The translations under genes and the position numbers were made by a program. Shown here in pieces: positions 7,012-15,178 of a stretch of DNA of 23,345 bases. The stretch comes from CAIZGX01 sp039805165 (lineage in GTDB: Bacteria > Bacteroidota > Bacteroidia > Flavobacteriales_D > Sanyastnellaceae). The stretch is taken from NCBI GenBank assembly GCA_039805165.1, contig JBDLUS010000167.1:1-23345 (forward strand), read 5' to 3'. The notes under the pieces were generated by a model. That model was not told where the DNA came from, did no database searches, and worked only from the letters and a program-made list of their open reading frames with translations. How positions within the stretch are numbered: position 1 is the stretch's first letter; every line of letters begins with the position of its first letter.

Positions 7012-10000
7012 TTATTTTAAAATTACCAATTTTTGAAACGATTCGGCGCGTTGTCCTTTTTCATTTCGAAGTTCTAACTTGTAGATATAAGTTCCTTTTC
7101 CAATAGCATTTCCAAAATCATCTTTTCCGTCCCAAGGAATGTCTTGTCCGCGGAAGCCAGTAGCGTAGAAAGAAGACTCTATCGTCTTCACCAATTTTCC
7201 ACTTACAGTGAAAATTTGAACCCGTGCATCGAGCTGCTGGCAGGCTTGGTTGTGCTCGTAGATGAAACTGGTATTCGTGGTAAACGGATTCGGGTAATTC
7301 AACAAGTGACTAAGCGCAACTTTGGAATCTTCTTCCACTCGGAATTGAATGGTCTCTTCATTGCTATTATTAAAGACATCCCAAGCTTTTACTGTTAGCG
7401 TGTGCTCGCCAATGGAAAGGGTGCTGAGGGGATAACGAACTTCACCGCTGGTGTAGGTGTCTAAATCAGACTCGTAGAAATCGTTCAATACAATTGGCTT
7501 AGCAGAGTTACCATCAATGATAGCGGTAAGGTTATGTCCAACACCATTTCCAACTGTGTTGATTCCATTTTCATCTTGAAGTTTTGCAAGAATAATCGGT
7601 GTCGTATTCGTAGAACCTCCGCTTACAAATGTCGAGTCGTTCAGGAAGAGTGATATCTCTGGACCAACGGTGTTTAATTGCGCATTCGGATTCAAACTTC
7701 CAATTTTAAATGCTTCGCAAAATCCGTTTCCGTCATTATTTCCTGAAACAGTATAATAGCTCACACGTGCACTGTCGACTGAATAGTTAATATCAAATGG
7801 CACAATGAATTTGAATGAAAATTCGCCATTCGTTACACTCGCTTTTCCTCGGTAAATAATTTTATTGTAAGAAGAGAATTCTTGAAACTGCCCTTCCTCA
7901 CCGTTCTGATCGTTATTCTGCGTAATTACTTTCGATTCTTTATCGAAGACAGTTGGGTAGATAAATCCATTGTAATTTGTTAGGAAATTACCGTTGCTGT
8001 CGGTTACTTTTCCTTTGAACTCGACCTCATCAAGAGCTTTTAAAGTATCTGTGAAAGCAGCCAATTCAGTGTTGTTGATATGCGTGGTTTCAACGCTAAG
8101 TTTTGGGTAAACCATGGTAAGTGCTGGGTCGCCAAGTAAGCTGAAATTCGGTTTGCTATCGTTTCCGATAGACACACCGTTTTTGGTAAGCATATTTAAT
8201 TCACCAAGTGTTTTTAAACTTCCGTTTTCACTGAACAAAGCATGCTCGAAAAATGCTAAATCCATTTCATAGTTTTCCCCACTAAATACAATGCGTGTGG
8301 TAGTGAGCATAGCAATAGCTCCTCCATTAGCATTCATAACAAGCAGTTCGCCAGCTGATTTGAATTCGGGGTCGTCGTAGCGTGCTAATTCGCATGTCGC
8401 GGTTAAGAATACAGGTAATCTGTATTTGTTGGTGAAGCTCTCAATAGTTGGAAGATCCAATATGCGTTCATGTGCCCACCCTTTTTCACCTCCGTGTCCA
8501 ATGTATGTCATGAGCAATGATCCACTTTGAACACGCTGTTGAATGGCTTTTTCGCCATCGACATATCTTTCACCGCCCGGCGTTGAAATTTGTGTGTATG
8601 CATCCATGTACAATTTCGAAATATCGTAATTGGGATGATTGGTTGAAACAATATTGGCAAGGCTGTTTGCAGAGTTTAAATGAACTTGTTCATACGCTCC
8701 GCCGCTACCGTCTTGGTCATCTGCCACGAACGTTATCACATTTCTCCAATTGCCGAAAGGAGAATCCTGCACATCCCCAATACATGAAGCACCTCCGTTG
8801 CTCGAAGTGTTTTCAGCTAAGTACGCTTTAATTTTCCCCAAGTATCCGTACGCCTCATTCAAAGAACTCGCTGGAATTCTTCCAACCCCGCAATCTAATA
8901 GTCCAATAGCGTTTCCATCTTCAAGCGGAGAGACCATAACGAAGTAATCATCGCTCACATAACTACTTGTTGGAGAGAGTGAGTTGTTCGATTCGAAAAC
9001 AAGGACGTTTGTTCCTTCGTGGTTCGCAATGCCTTTGTTTCTCGAATAATCTCCATCTCCTAAAATTAGCAAATTCTTCGGCGCACGTGAACCGCCATTT
9101 GCTCGGTCGTATTGCATTTTAACCAGTTGACGGAAGGCCATAGCATCAGGATTTCCACTCGAAAATTCATTGAAGATTTGCAACGGTGTTGCAATTTGTA
9201 CTGATTGTCCTTGAGCCTTGTGAATAGCCGCAATTTCTTCAGCCACGGGCATAAGTACTGGCGAGCTTATGATAATAAGTTCTGTACTTGCCCAGCCATG
9301 AATATCTTGATTTTCAACTTTGCCTATGGCGACAGGGGTGTAAAAACTCGAAGCAAAAGCAACAAATTCTTTTAACTCATCTGTACCGGTGGTCCATGTG
9401 CTTAAAGTACCACTGTTAGACAAAGTCATGCGCGTTGGCGTTGTGAAATTCGTGATGTCCCAAATTTCATTTACAGCGTATGCTTGCTCTGAAATTTGGA
9501 ATTCAGTAATATTTCCGAGTCCAACAGAAAGAGTGTCTCGAAAACGCATTTGTGTTCCTTGCATTTTCAATTGCTGAGTTGCATTCATACAGATGTAATC
9601 GAGCCATCCTTTTGCATCTGCATTCCCTTTGTTGAAATTTACTGTGACATTGAAGTTTCCATTTGTAGGAAGAAATGAAGTGTTAATTCTGCCCGTTCTT
9701 GCAACTTGTGAGGTTGGCGAGTCGGTTACATTTCCTATTGAAATGGTATTCGTATTTCCTTGAACTATAGCCGTGAAAACAGAACTGCCTCCAATTGTTC
9801 GCGCTATTGCACTGAAATCCATACTTGCAGGAACAGTTGTTTTGACATTTGGAAAACCAAAGGTGTACGTCCCTGAAAGAACAGCATCGTACAAGTCGCC
9901 ATAAAATTCTCTACCCGATTTTGCTGGACTGTATTGGTCTGTCTCAACATATAAAAAATCTTGAAAAGAATCCGAGATTCGATTTGCAGTTAAACTATTG

Positions 10001-10893
10001 TTTTCAGTTGAAATTCGCAGAGGCGCAGTATCGTTGATTTTTATGTAATAATAGGCTGAATCACTGTAGTAGTGCTTTGTGTGAAACCAACGTTTTCTGC
10101 CAATGCCATTGTCTTGCGCAAGTGTCCATGTGTCAGAACCTTTTCCGTAAAATAGAATATAGTCATTCGCGTTAAATACGCCATCTGATTCACCCTGGAT
10201 GTGAATGGCATTTTTTACCAAATCATCTGCCTTGAACACGAAGTTTTTTTCAGGAAGTAGAGCGCCACCATTTCCATAAATGTTTATGGTGTTTGGATCC
10301 AATCCAGAAACCGAGATACCCAGTGATTCCAAAAAACTGCGGTCTATTTTGTAAACGCCATCTTTCGCAATTGCAATCTTGTAAATATCCCCATCTGCCA
10401 ATACGCTGTGAGCAGCATAGGTGTAGTTATTCTTATTTCTCTCGTTGAAGGAAGTTGTGCCCTGTACTTCAAATGAAAGTAGACGTTCAATTTTTCCATT
10501 TCTCTTTCTGAAGGGAAAAACGGTAATCACCTGTTCGTGTTTGTCGACTGATTGAATCGATTCGATATCGATGAGAAAGTCTTCTTGAATAAATTGAAGT
10601 TGGTCGTTGTCGAAATATCCTGCACCTATCTCTGAAGTTTTCACCAGAGTAAGATTCGGTTGAATGAATTTCTCACCTTTTGGAGAGGAGGCTCTAAACG
10701 CTAAAAAGGGAAGGGGAGAATTGTTAGAAATAATCAACGACTGACAAAGGTCCCCGACAACAGAGAAATTGGTCCTGCTTTGTTCTAGATCGAGCCATTC
10801 GATTTTTTGCTCAGGTACAAGGATTACTTGTGCTGAGGTATTTGCTGTGCAAATAGCTGATAAACAGATGAGTAGTAACTTAATCGTTCGCAT
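7012..10893 (-). CDS. porU: T9SS C25-family sortase PorU
   Basis: PorU is the gingipain-like cysteine peptidase of the T9SS attachment complex. It removes the C-terminal signal of cargo and links it to A-LPS at the cell surface. The start at 10893 gives 1293 residues with a signal peptide (MRTIKLLLICLSAIC... cut near SAQ, about residue 22). The C25 catalytic pair is visible: His800 in TYIGHGGEKGW and Cys834 in TATCELARYDD, 34 residues apart as in gingipains. An N-terminal propeptide-like region precedes it, Ig-like modules follow, and the end (from about 1200) has a T9SS C-terminal-signal-like domain with NYPNPF, GKLVKT and GTYIYKLEL. A longer TTG-initiated frame from 10935 overlaps the likely promoter box and is rejected. 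The gene lies upstream of porV on the same strand. Confidence 0.95.
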   Translation of the reverse strand: MRTIKLLLICLSAICTANTSAQVILVPEQKIEWLDLEQSRTNFSVVGDLCQSLIISNNSPLPFLAFRASSPKGEKFIQPNLTLVKTSEIGAGYFDNDQLQFIQEDFLIDIESIQSVDKHEQVITVFPFRKRNGKIERLLSFEVQGTTSFNERNKNNYTYAAHSVLADGDIYKIAIAKDGVYKIDRSFLESLGISVSGLDPNTINIYGNGGALLPEKNFVFKADDLVKNAIHIQGESDGVFNANDYILFYGKGSDTWTLAQDNGIGRKRWFHTKHYYSDSAYYYIKINDTAPLRISTENNSLTANRISDSFQDFLYVETDQYSPAKSGREFYGDLYDAVLSGTYTFGFPNVKTTVPASMDFSAIARTIGGSSVFTAIVQGNTNTISIGNVTDSPTSQVARTGRINTSFLPTNGNFNVTVNFNKGNADAKGWLDYICMNATQQLKMQGTQMRFRDTLSVGLGNITEFQISEQAYAVNEIWDITNFTTPTRMTLSNSGTLSTWTTGTDELKEFVAFASSFYTPVAIGKVENQDIHGWASTELIIISSPVLMPVAEEIAAIHKAQGQSVQIATPLQIFNEFSSGNPDAMAFRQLVKMQYDRANGGSRAPKNLLILGDGDYSRNKGIANHEGTNVLVFESNNSLSPTSSYVSDDYFVMVSPLEDGNAIGLLDCGVGRIPASSLNEAYGYLGKIKAYLAENTSSNGGASCIGDVQDSPFGNWRNVITFVADDQDGSGGAYEQVHLNSANSLANIVSTNHPNYDISKLYMDAYTQISTPGGERYVDGEKAIQQRVQSGSLLMTYIGHGGEKGWAHERILDLPTIESFTNKYRLPVFLTATCELARYDDPEFKSAGELLVMNANGGAIAMLTTTRIVFSGENYEMDLAFFEHALFSENGSLKTLGELNMLTKNGVSIGNDSKPNFSLLGDPALTMVYPKLSVETTHINNTELAAFTDTLKALDEVEFKGKVTDSNGNFLTNYNGFIYPTVFDKESKVITQNNDQNGEEGQFQEFSSYNKIIYRGKASVTNGEFSFKFIVPFDINYSVDSARVSYYTVSGNNDGNGFCEAFKIGSLNPNAQLNTVGPEISLFLNDSTFVSGGSTNTTPIILAKLQDENGINTVGNGVGHNLTAIIDGNSAKPIVLNDFYESDLDTYTSGEVRYPLSTLSIGEHTLTVKAWDVFNNSNEETIQFRVEEDSKVALSHLLNYPNPFTTNTSFIYEHNQACQQLDARVQIFTVSGKLVKTIESSFYATGFRGQDIPWDGKDDFGNAIGKGTYIYKLELRNEKGQRAESFQKLVILK

Positions 10894-10932
10894 TTGATCT
10901 TCTAAGGTTTTGCTTTGAGGCCTGCCAATAAC

Positions 10933-10940
10933 CAAAGATA
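10933..10940 (-). promoter_or_regulatory. candidate porU promoter -7 box
   Basis: On the minus strand TATCTTTG matches TAnnTTTG exactly. Transcription would start near 10927, about 34 bases before the porU ATG at 10893. No good -33 element is seen. It lies in the region divergent with the PorP/SprF-like gene. Confidence 0.5.
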
Positions 10941-10988
10941 TTCCGATTTATTGTTTAGGCCTCATGTTATTTGAAAGCAAAAATGTTG

Positions 10989-10996
10989 TATAATTG
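10989..10996 (+). promoter_or_regulatory. weak candidate promoter for the PorP/SprF-like gene
   Basis: TATAATTG differs from TAnnTTTG at one position and has TTTG at 10970-10973 upstream with a short 15-base spacer. It is the best plus-strand candidate in the porU/porP divergent region, but it is not strong. Confidence 0.28.
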
Positions 10997-11030
10997 CTAT
11001 TCGAATCGAATATTTTTTACAAACTTTCGA

Positions 11031-12017
11031 ATGAAGATTGCGATGAAATTAAAATTCTTAGGGTTCATGATCTGTGTAATGGGTGTAACAAATGTTATGG
11101 CCCAAGATCCCGAGTTCACACAGTTTTACTCCAACCCACTTTACTTGAATCCCGCTTTTGCAGGGACTTCCAAGTGTCCACGTTTTGTAATGAACTACAG
11201 AAACCAATGGCCTTCATTAACCGGTGCTTACGTAACTACGTGTGCCAGTTATGATCAGCACGTTGAAACCGTTTCAGGTGGTTTAGGTATAATGGTTATG
11301 AATGACCGTGCCGCGCAAAACACCTTAAATACGACCGTTGTAAGTGGAATTTATTCCTACCAGCAAGCAATAAATCGTAAGTTCAGCATTAAGGCAGGAT
11401 TCCAAGCCTCTTACTTCCAAAAATCTTTGGATTGGAGCAAGCTTACTTTTGGCGATATGATTGATCCTCGCAAAGGATTCATCTATGAAACCAACGATAT
11501 CCCTCGTGGTGGAGGAGTAAAGAACATTGACTTTTCTGCAGGTGTGCTTGGATTTAGCCAAACTTTCTACGGAGGTTTTGCGGTTCACCACTTGAACGAG
11601 CCAAACGAAAGTTTGATCGTTGGAACTTCTCGACTTCCAATGAAATACACTGTTCACGCAGGGGCGGTTATTCCAATTAAGCAGAAGTACAAAGACTCAA
11701 GCACACTTTCTCCAAACATTCTTTATCGCCGTCAAGGTGAATTCCAACAGCTAAATTTGGGTATGTATGTAACCAAAGGTCCAATCGTTGCAGGAGTTTG
11801 GTTCCGTGGAATGTTGTTCGGACAACGTTACAGTGATAGTTTCATCGCGACATTAGGATTACAAAATGATAACATTCGTGTTGGTTACAGTTATGACATT
11901 ACTGTAAGCGCATTGACACCGGCTACTGGCGGTTCACACGAAGTGTCTTTGGGAATCAATTTCGATTGCCGCCCAAGAAAACCGAAGTTCCGCACAATAG
12001 CGTGTCCTTCTTTTTAG
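11031..12017 (+). CDS. PorP/SprF-family type IX secretion membrane protein
   Basis: About 328 residues from the ATG at 11031. A second in-frame ATG at 11043 gives an equally good signal peptide (MKLKFLGFMICVMG to MAQ). The mature N-terminus, DPEFTQFYSNPLYLNPAFAG, is the hallmark of the PorP/SprF family: outer-membrane beta-barrels tied to T9SS and, for SprF, to secretion of the adhesin SprB. Alternating strands run to a C-terminal HEVSLGINF strand. The tail contains two cysteines (FDC and IAC) after the last strand. The gene is divergent from porU and 42 bases before gldJ with no terminator between, so co-transcription with gldJ is likely. Bacteroidota genomes carry several paralogues, so I give no gene symbol. 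Confidence 0.88.
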   Translation: MKIAMKLKFLGFMICVMGVTNVMAQDPEFTQFYSNPLYLNPAFAGTSKCPRFVMNYRNQWPSLTGAYVTTCASYDQHVETVSGGLGIMVMNDRAAQNTLNTTVVSGIYSYQQAINRKFSIKAGFQASYFQKSLDWSKLTFGDMIDPRKGFIYETNDIPRGGGVKNIDFSAGVLGFSQTFYGGFAVHHLNEPNESLIVGTSRLPMKYTVHAGAVIPIKQKYKDSSTLSPNILYRRQGEFQQLNLGMYVTKGPIVAGVWFRGMLFGQRYSDSFIATLGLQNDNIRVGYSYDITVSALTPATGGSHEVSLGINFDCRPRKPKFRTIACPSF

Positions 12018-12059
12018 TTATACAAGAAACCCAACAGTTATTTCATAAAATAGGAAATC

Positions 12060-13820
12060 ATGAAAAACTTTAAATTAACCTTAACAACACTCGCCCTCTC
12101 AGGTATGGTTGTTCTTAACTCTTGCGAGGAGAATCGTTCCTCTGCTACGGGTTGGGAGTACAACAATCCTGATAACGGAGGATTCGACAGAGTGGAATAT
12201 GCAGGTCAAGAGACCGGTCCAGGTTTAGTATTCATTGAAGGCGGTCGCTTTTCAATGGGTCGCGTTGAAGACGACGTAAACTACACTTGGGATCATTTGC
12301 AAACTCCTGTAACCGTGAGTTCATTCTATATGGATGAAACAGAGGTAACCAATCAACATTGGTTAGATTACTTGCACTGGTTAGAGATGGTTTATGCAGA
12401 TTCATACCCAGAATTAATTGGTCGTGCGCTTCCAGATACCAACTGTTGGAGACAGAAGGACCAAGACATGGAGAAATACGTAGAGTTGTACTTGCGTCAT
12501 CCAGCATACCAAGACTACCCTGTAGTAGGTGTTAGCTGGTTACAAGCAAACGACTATTGCTCATGGAGAACTGACCGTGTGAACGAGCAAATTCTTGTTC
12601 GTGAAGGATTCCTTGCACACAACTTGGCGGCTCAAGGAGCGGACGAACACTTCACAACTGAGACATACTTCAACGGTATGTATGAAGGAGAGCAATTAGG
12701 AGAAGGTCTACCAAACTACAATCCGAAAGGAGATCCTTTCCGTAAAGTAAGAATGGAAGATGGTATTTTATTGCCACGCTACCGTTTGCCTAATGAGGCA
12801 GAGTGGGAATATGCTGCAATGGCACTTATTGGAAATTCTTATCAAGAGTTGATTACCGACCGTAGAACCTATCCTTGGAACGGTCACTATGTTCGTAATG
12901 GCGACAACGGGACTGAATATTTCGGAACAATGCGTGCGAACTTCATGCGTGGAACCGGAGATGCAATGGGTGTTGCTGGATACTTAAACGATAACGCAGA
13001 TATCACTGCTCCAGTATACCAATACCCACCAAACGATTTCGGATTGTACAACATGGCAGGTAACGTTTCTGAGTGGGTAGCCGATGTATATCGTCCACTT
13101 ACTGACGAAGACCGTTCTGAATTCCGTCCATACAGAGGTAATGTATACAAGACTAAGACATTGAATAGCGATGGATCAGTTGCAGATAAGTTGACTTACA
13201 ACGTTTACGATGTAGATGAAGTGAAGCGTTATTTGGAAAGCTTGAAAGATTCTTCTTTGATTACACGTAGTAAGTACGGAGAGAAAGATATTCAAGTGTT
13301 AGATCAAAGCTTAGTGAAGATTGATCAAGCAATCGAGAAGCGTGACCAACGTCGTGAAGAAGAGTCTATGGCAATCATGGATGAAATCATGGAATTGATT
13401 CGTAGCTCAGAAGCAGATATCGCGTACACTATGGTTGACAACATTGAGAACTTCATCGTAAGTACTTCAGGTCGTCAGAAAATGAGAAACGTTTCGTTGG
13501 AAGAAAACATCAACAGAACGAACTACCGTAAGGCAGACAACATTGATTTCAATGACGGTGATTTCCAGAGCAGTTCTAAATACTTGAACCCTGACTTTGA
13601 AAATCGTGCAGATCGTATGTATGATTATGGAAAAACGACCTTAATTAATAACAGATCTCGCGTTTACAAAGGCGGTAGTTGGGAAGATCGTGTGTATTAC
13701 AACATTCCAAGTACAAGAAGATTTATGGATGAAAGAAAGTCTAGTCGTTCTCTCGGATTCCGTTGCGCTATGGACCGCGTAGGTTCACCATCGGGTATCG
13801 GAGCGAAAGGAGGAGAATAA
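12060..13820 (+). CDS. gldJ: gliding motility lipoprotein GldJ
   Basis: This 586-residue protein has a lipoprotein signal with lipobox LNSC (Cys22). A sulfatase-modifying-factor (SUMF1/FGE-like) domain follows: FIEGGRFSMG near residue 60, DETEVTNQHW, VGVSWLQANDYC, YRLPNEAEWEYAA, LYNMAGNVSEWVADVY, and at the end VYKGGSWEDR with LGFRCAMDR. A long charged, helical insertion at about 370-500 splits the domain, as in other GldJ proteins. GldJ is a periplasm-facing outer-membrane lipoprotein needed for gliding and T9SS function and, in Flavobacterium, for GldK stability; enzymatic activity is not expected. Its position beside porU/porV and before murF matches the arrangement known in Flavobacteria. 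Confidence 0.94.
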   Translation: MKNFKLTLTTLALSGMVVLNSCEENRSSATGWEYNNPDNGGFDRVEYAGQETGPGLVFIEGGRFSMGRVEDDVNYTWDHLQTPVTVSSFYMDETEVTNQHWLDYLHWLEMVYADSYPELIGRALPDTNCWRQKDQDMEKYVELYLRHPAYQDYPVVGVSWLQANDYCSWRTDRVNEQILVREGFLAHNLAAQGADEHFTTETYFNGMYEGEQLGEGLPNYNPKGDPFRKVRMEDGILLPRYRLPNEAEWEYAAMALIGNSYQELITDRRTYPWNGHYVRNGDNGTEYFGTMRANFMRGTGDAMGVAGYLNDNADITAPVYQYPPNDFGLYNMAGNVSEWVADVYRPLTDEDRSEFRPYRGNVYKTKTLNSDGSVADKLTYNVYDVDEVKRYLESLKDSSLITRSKYGEKDIQVLDQSLVKIDQAIEKRDQRREEESMAIMDEIMELIRSSEADIAYTMVDNIENFIVSTSGRQKMRNVSLEENINRTNYRKADNIDFNDGDFQSSSKYLNPDFENRADRMYDYGKTTLINNRSRVYKGGSWEDRVYYNIPSTRRFMDERKSSRSLGFRCAMDRVGSPSGIGAKGGE

Positions 13821-13843
13821 TCTTTCGGAAATTTCAAAAACAC

Positions 13844-13875
13844 AACACCCCGCAACTGCGGGGTGTTTTATTTTA
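13844..13875 (+). terminator. strong intrinsic terminator after gldJ
   Basis: A perfect 10-bp stem (13844-13853 with 13858-13867, left arm AACACCCCGC) closes a 4-base AACT loop and runs into the T-rich tail TTATTTT. The tail ends only a few bases before the murF ATG at 13881. Confidence 0.9.
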
Positions 13876-13876
13876 G
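13869..13876 (+). promoter_or_regulatory. possible murF -7 box inside the terminator tail
   Basis: TATTTTAG matches TAnnTTTG with one mismatch and lies 4 bases before the murF ATG. If used, the message would be essentially leaderless. It could simply be the U-tract of the gldJ terminator. Confidence 0.28.
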
Positions 13877-13880
13877 CACT

Positions 13881-15149
13881 ATGATTGAATTAATATTTCA
13901 AAAATATCTCGATGTGCGTCGTGTAACAACAGACACGCGCAACGTTCAGCCCAATGATATTTTCTTCGCTCTGAAGGGAGATAATTTCAATGGAAATCAT
14001 TTTGCCAGGCAGGCATTGGACGTTGGTGCTTCTCTCGTAGTGGTTGACGAGGAGGTTGGATTCGATTCTGATCAGTTAGTTCGTGTTGAAGATAGTTTGA
14101 AGGCTCTTCAAGCTCTCGCCAAACAATACCGCGAAACCTTTTCTTTCCCTGTTATCGGTATTACCGGAAGCAATGGAAAAACAACCACCAAGGAACTCAT
14201 GCGTGAAGTGCTTAGCATGAAGTACAAGACCTTCGCAACCCACGGCAACCTGAACAATCACATCGGTGTTCCACTCTCGCTTTTGGCTATTCCTGCTGAT
14301 TGTGAAATGGCAATCATCGAGATGGGCGCAAATCATCAAGAGGAAATTGCTTCTTATTGCGAATATGCCATGCCGAATTATGGAGTCATTACCAACATTG
14401 GAAAGGCTCATCTTGAAGGATTCGGTGGAGTGGAAGGGATTATTAAGGGAAAGGGCGAACTTTTCGATTATGTTTCGACTAATAACGGAATTTGTTTGGT
14501 CAATACGGAATTGGCGCATTTAGATAACATGGCTGAGCGTATTCCGCACAAAAAATATGGATTCAAGTCAGGTGGATTTCATTTGGAAATAGTAGCAGAG
14601 CATCCAACACTTTCATTCGAATTTAGCACACCTTCTGATGGTTCGAAGCATATCTGTCACGCACAGATGGCGGGGACTTATAATTTATACAACATGGCCA
14701 CGGCCATTGCAGTTGGAAACGAATTTGGTGTGGCCTCAGATTTAATGTGCAAGGCAATTGCCTCTTATATACCTGAGAACAATCGCAGTCAGTGGTGGGA
14801 TTCAGGGAGGAACAAGGTTATTCTCGACGCGTACAATGCGAATCCAAGTAGCATGGAAGCAGCGTTGTTAAATCTTACGAAAATGGAAAATACGTTTTTC
14901 ATTATTGGAGATATGTTCGAAATGGGGGAGTATGCTCATGAAGAGCACTTGAAAATTTTCAATCTAACACAGGAATTAGGCTTGGAAGGTATTTTCATTG
15001 GGAAGGAATTTCAATCGGTAGGAGCAACGGATTTGATAAATGCTCAGGATGCATTGGTTTATTTGAGGTTGAATGAATTGAAGGGAAGAATTGTTTTGTT
15101 GAAAGGTTCGCGCGGAATGCGCTTGGAACAATTGAAGGAAGTGATTTAA
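13881..15149 (+). CDS. murF: UDP-N-acetylmuramoyl-tripeptide--D-alanyl-D-alanine ligase
   Basis: MurF adds D-Ala-D-Ala to the UDP-MurNAc tripeptide in the cytoplasm, the last soluble step of peptidoglycan precursor synthesis. From the ATG at 13881 it has 422 residues, slightly shorter than E. coli MurF. The order is an N-terminal UDP-binding region with TDTRNVQPNDIFFALKG, the ATP P-loop GSNGKTT at about 96-102, the central NHIGVPLSLL and EMGANHQEEI motifs, and a C-terminal Mur ligase domain with DAYNANPSSMEAAL. A frame starting with GTG at 13863 is rejected because that codon lies inside the gldJ terminator stem. gldJ-murF adjacency is known in Flavobacteria. The next gene, tyrS, starts 29 bases downstream. 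Confidence 0.95.
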   Translation: MIELIFQKYLDVRRVTTDTRNVQPNDIFFALKGDNFNGNHFARQALDVGASLVVVDEEVGFDSDQLVRVEDSLKALQALAKQYRETFSFPVIGITGSNGKTTTKELMREVLSMKYKTFATHGNLNNHIGVPLSLLAIPADCEMAIIEMGANHQEEIASYCEYAMPNYGVITNIGKAHLEGFGGVEGIIKGKGELFDYVSTNNGICLVNTELAHLDNMAERIPHKKYGFKSGGFHLEIVAEHPTLSFEFSTPSDGSKHICHAQMAGTYNLYNMATAIAVGNEFGVASDLMCKAIASYIPENNRSQWWDSGRNKVILDAYNANPSSMEAALLNLTKMENTFFIIGDMFEMGEYAHEEHLKIFNLTQELGLEGIFIGKEFQSVGATDLINAQDALVYLRLNELKGRIVLLKGSRGMRLEQLKEVI

Positions 15150-15163
15150 TGGTTGTATTTTCG
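15132..15163 (+). promoter_or_regulatory. candidate tyrS promoter
   Basis: TATTTTCG (15156-15163) matches TAnnTTTG with one mismatch and has TTG at 15132-15134 with a 21-base spacer. The predicted start of transcription is about 10 bases before the tyrS ATG. The upstream element lies inside the murF 3' end. Confidence 0.42.
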
Positions 15164-15178
15164 TAAAAAATTAGAAAG

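Noticed and set aside
10894..10935. TTG-initiated extension of porU
   Set aside because: It overlaps an exact TAnnTTTG box and places residues before a clean signal peptide starting at 10893.
13863..13880. GTG start giving murF six extra residues
   Set aside because: The codon lies in the right arm of the gldJ terminator; the ATG at 13881 begins the sequence that aligns with MurF.
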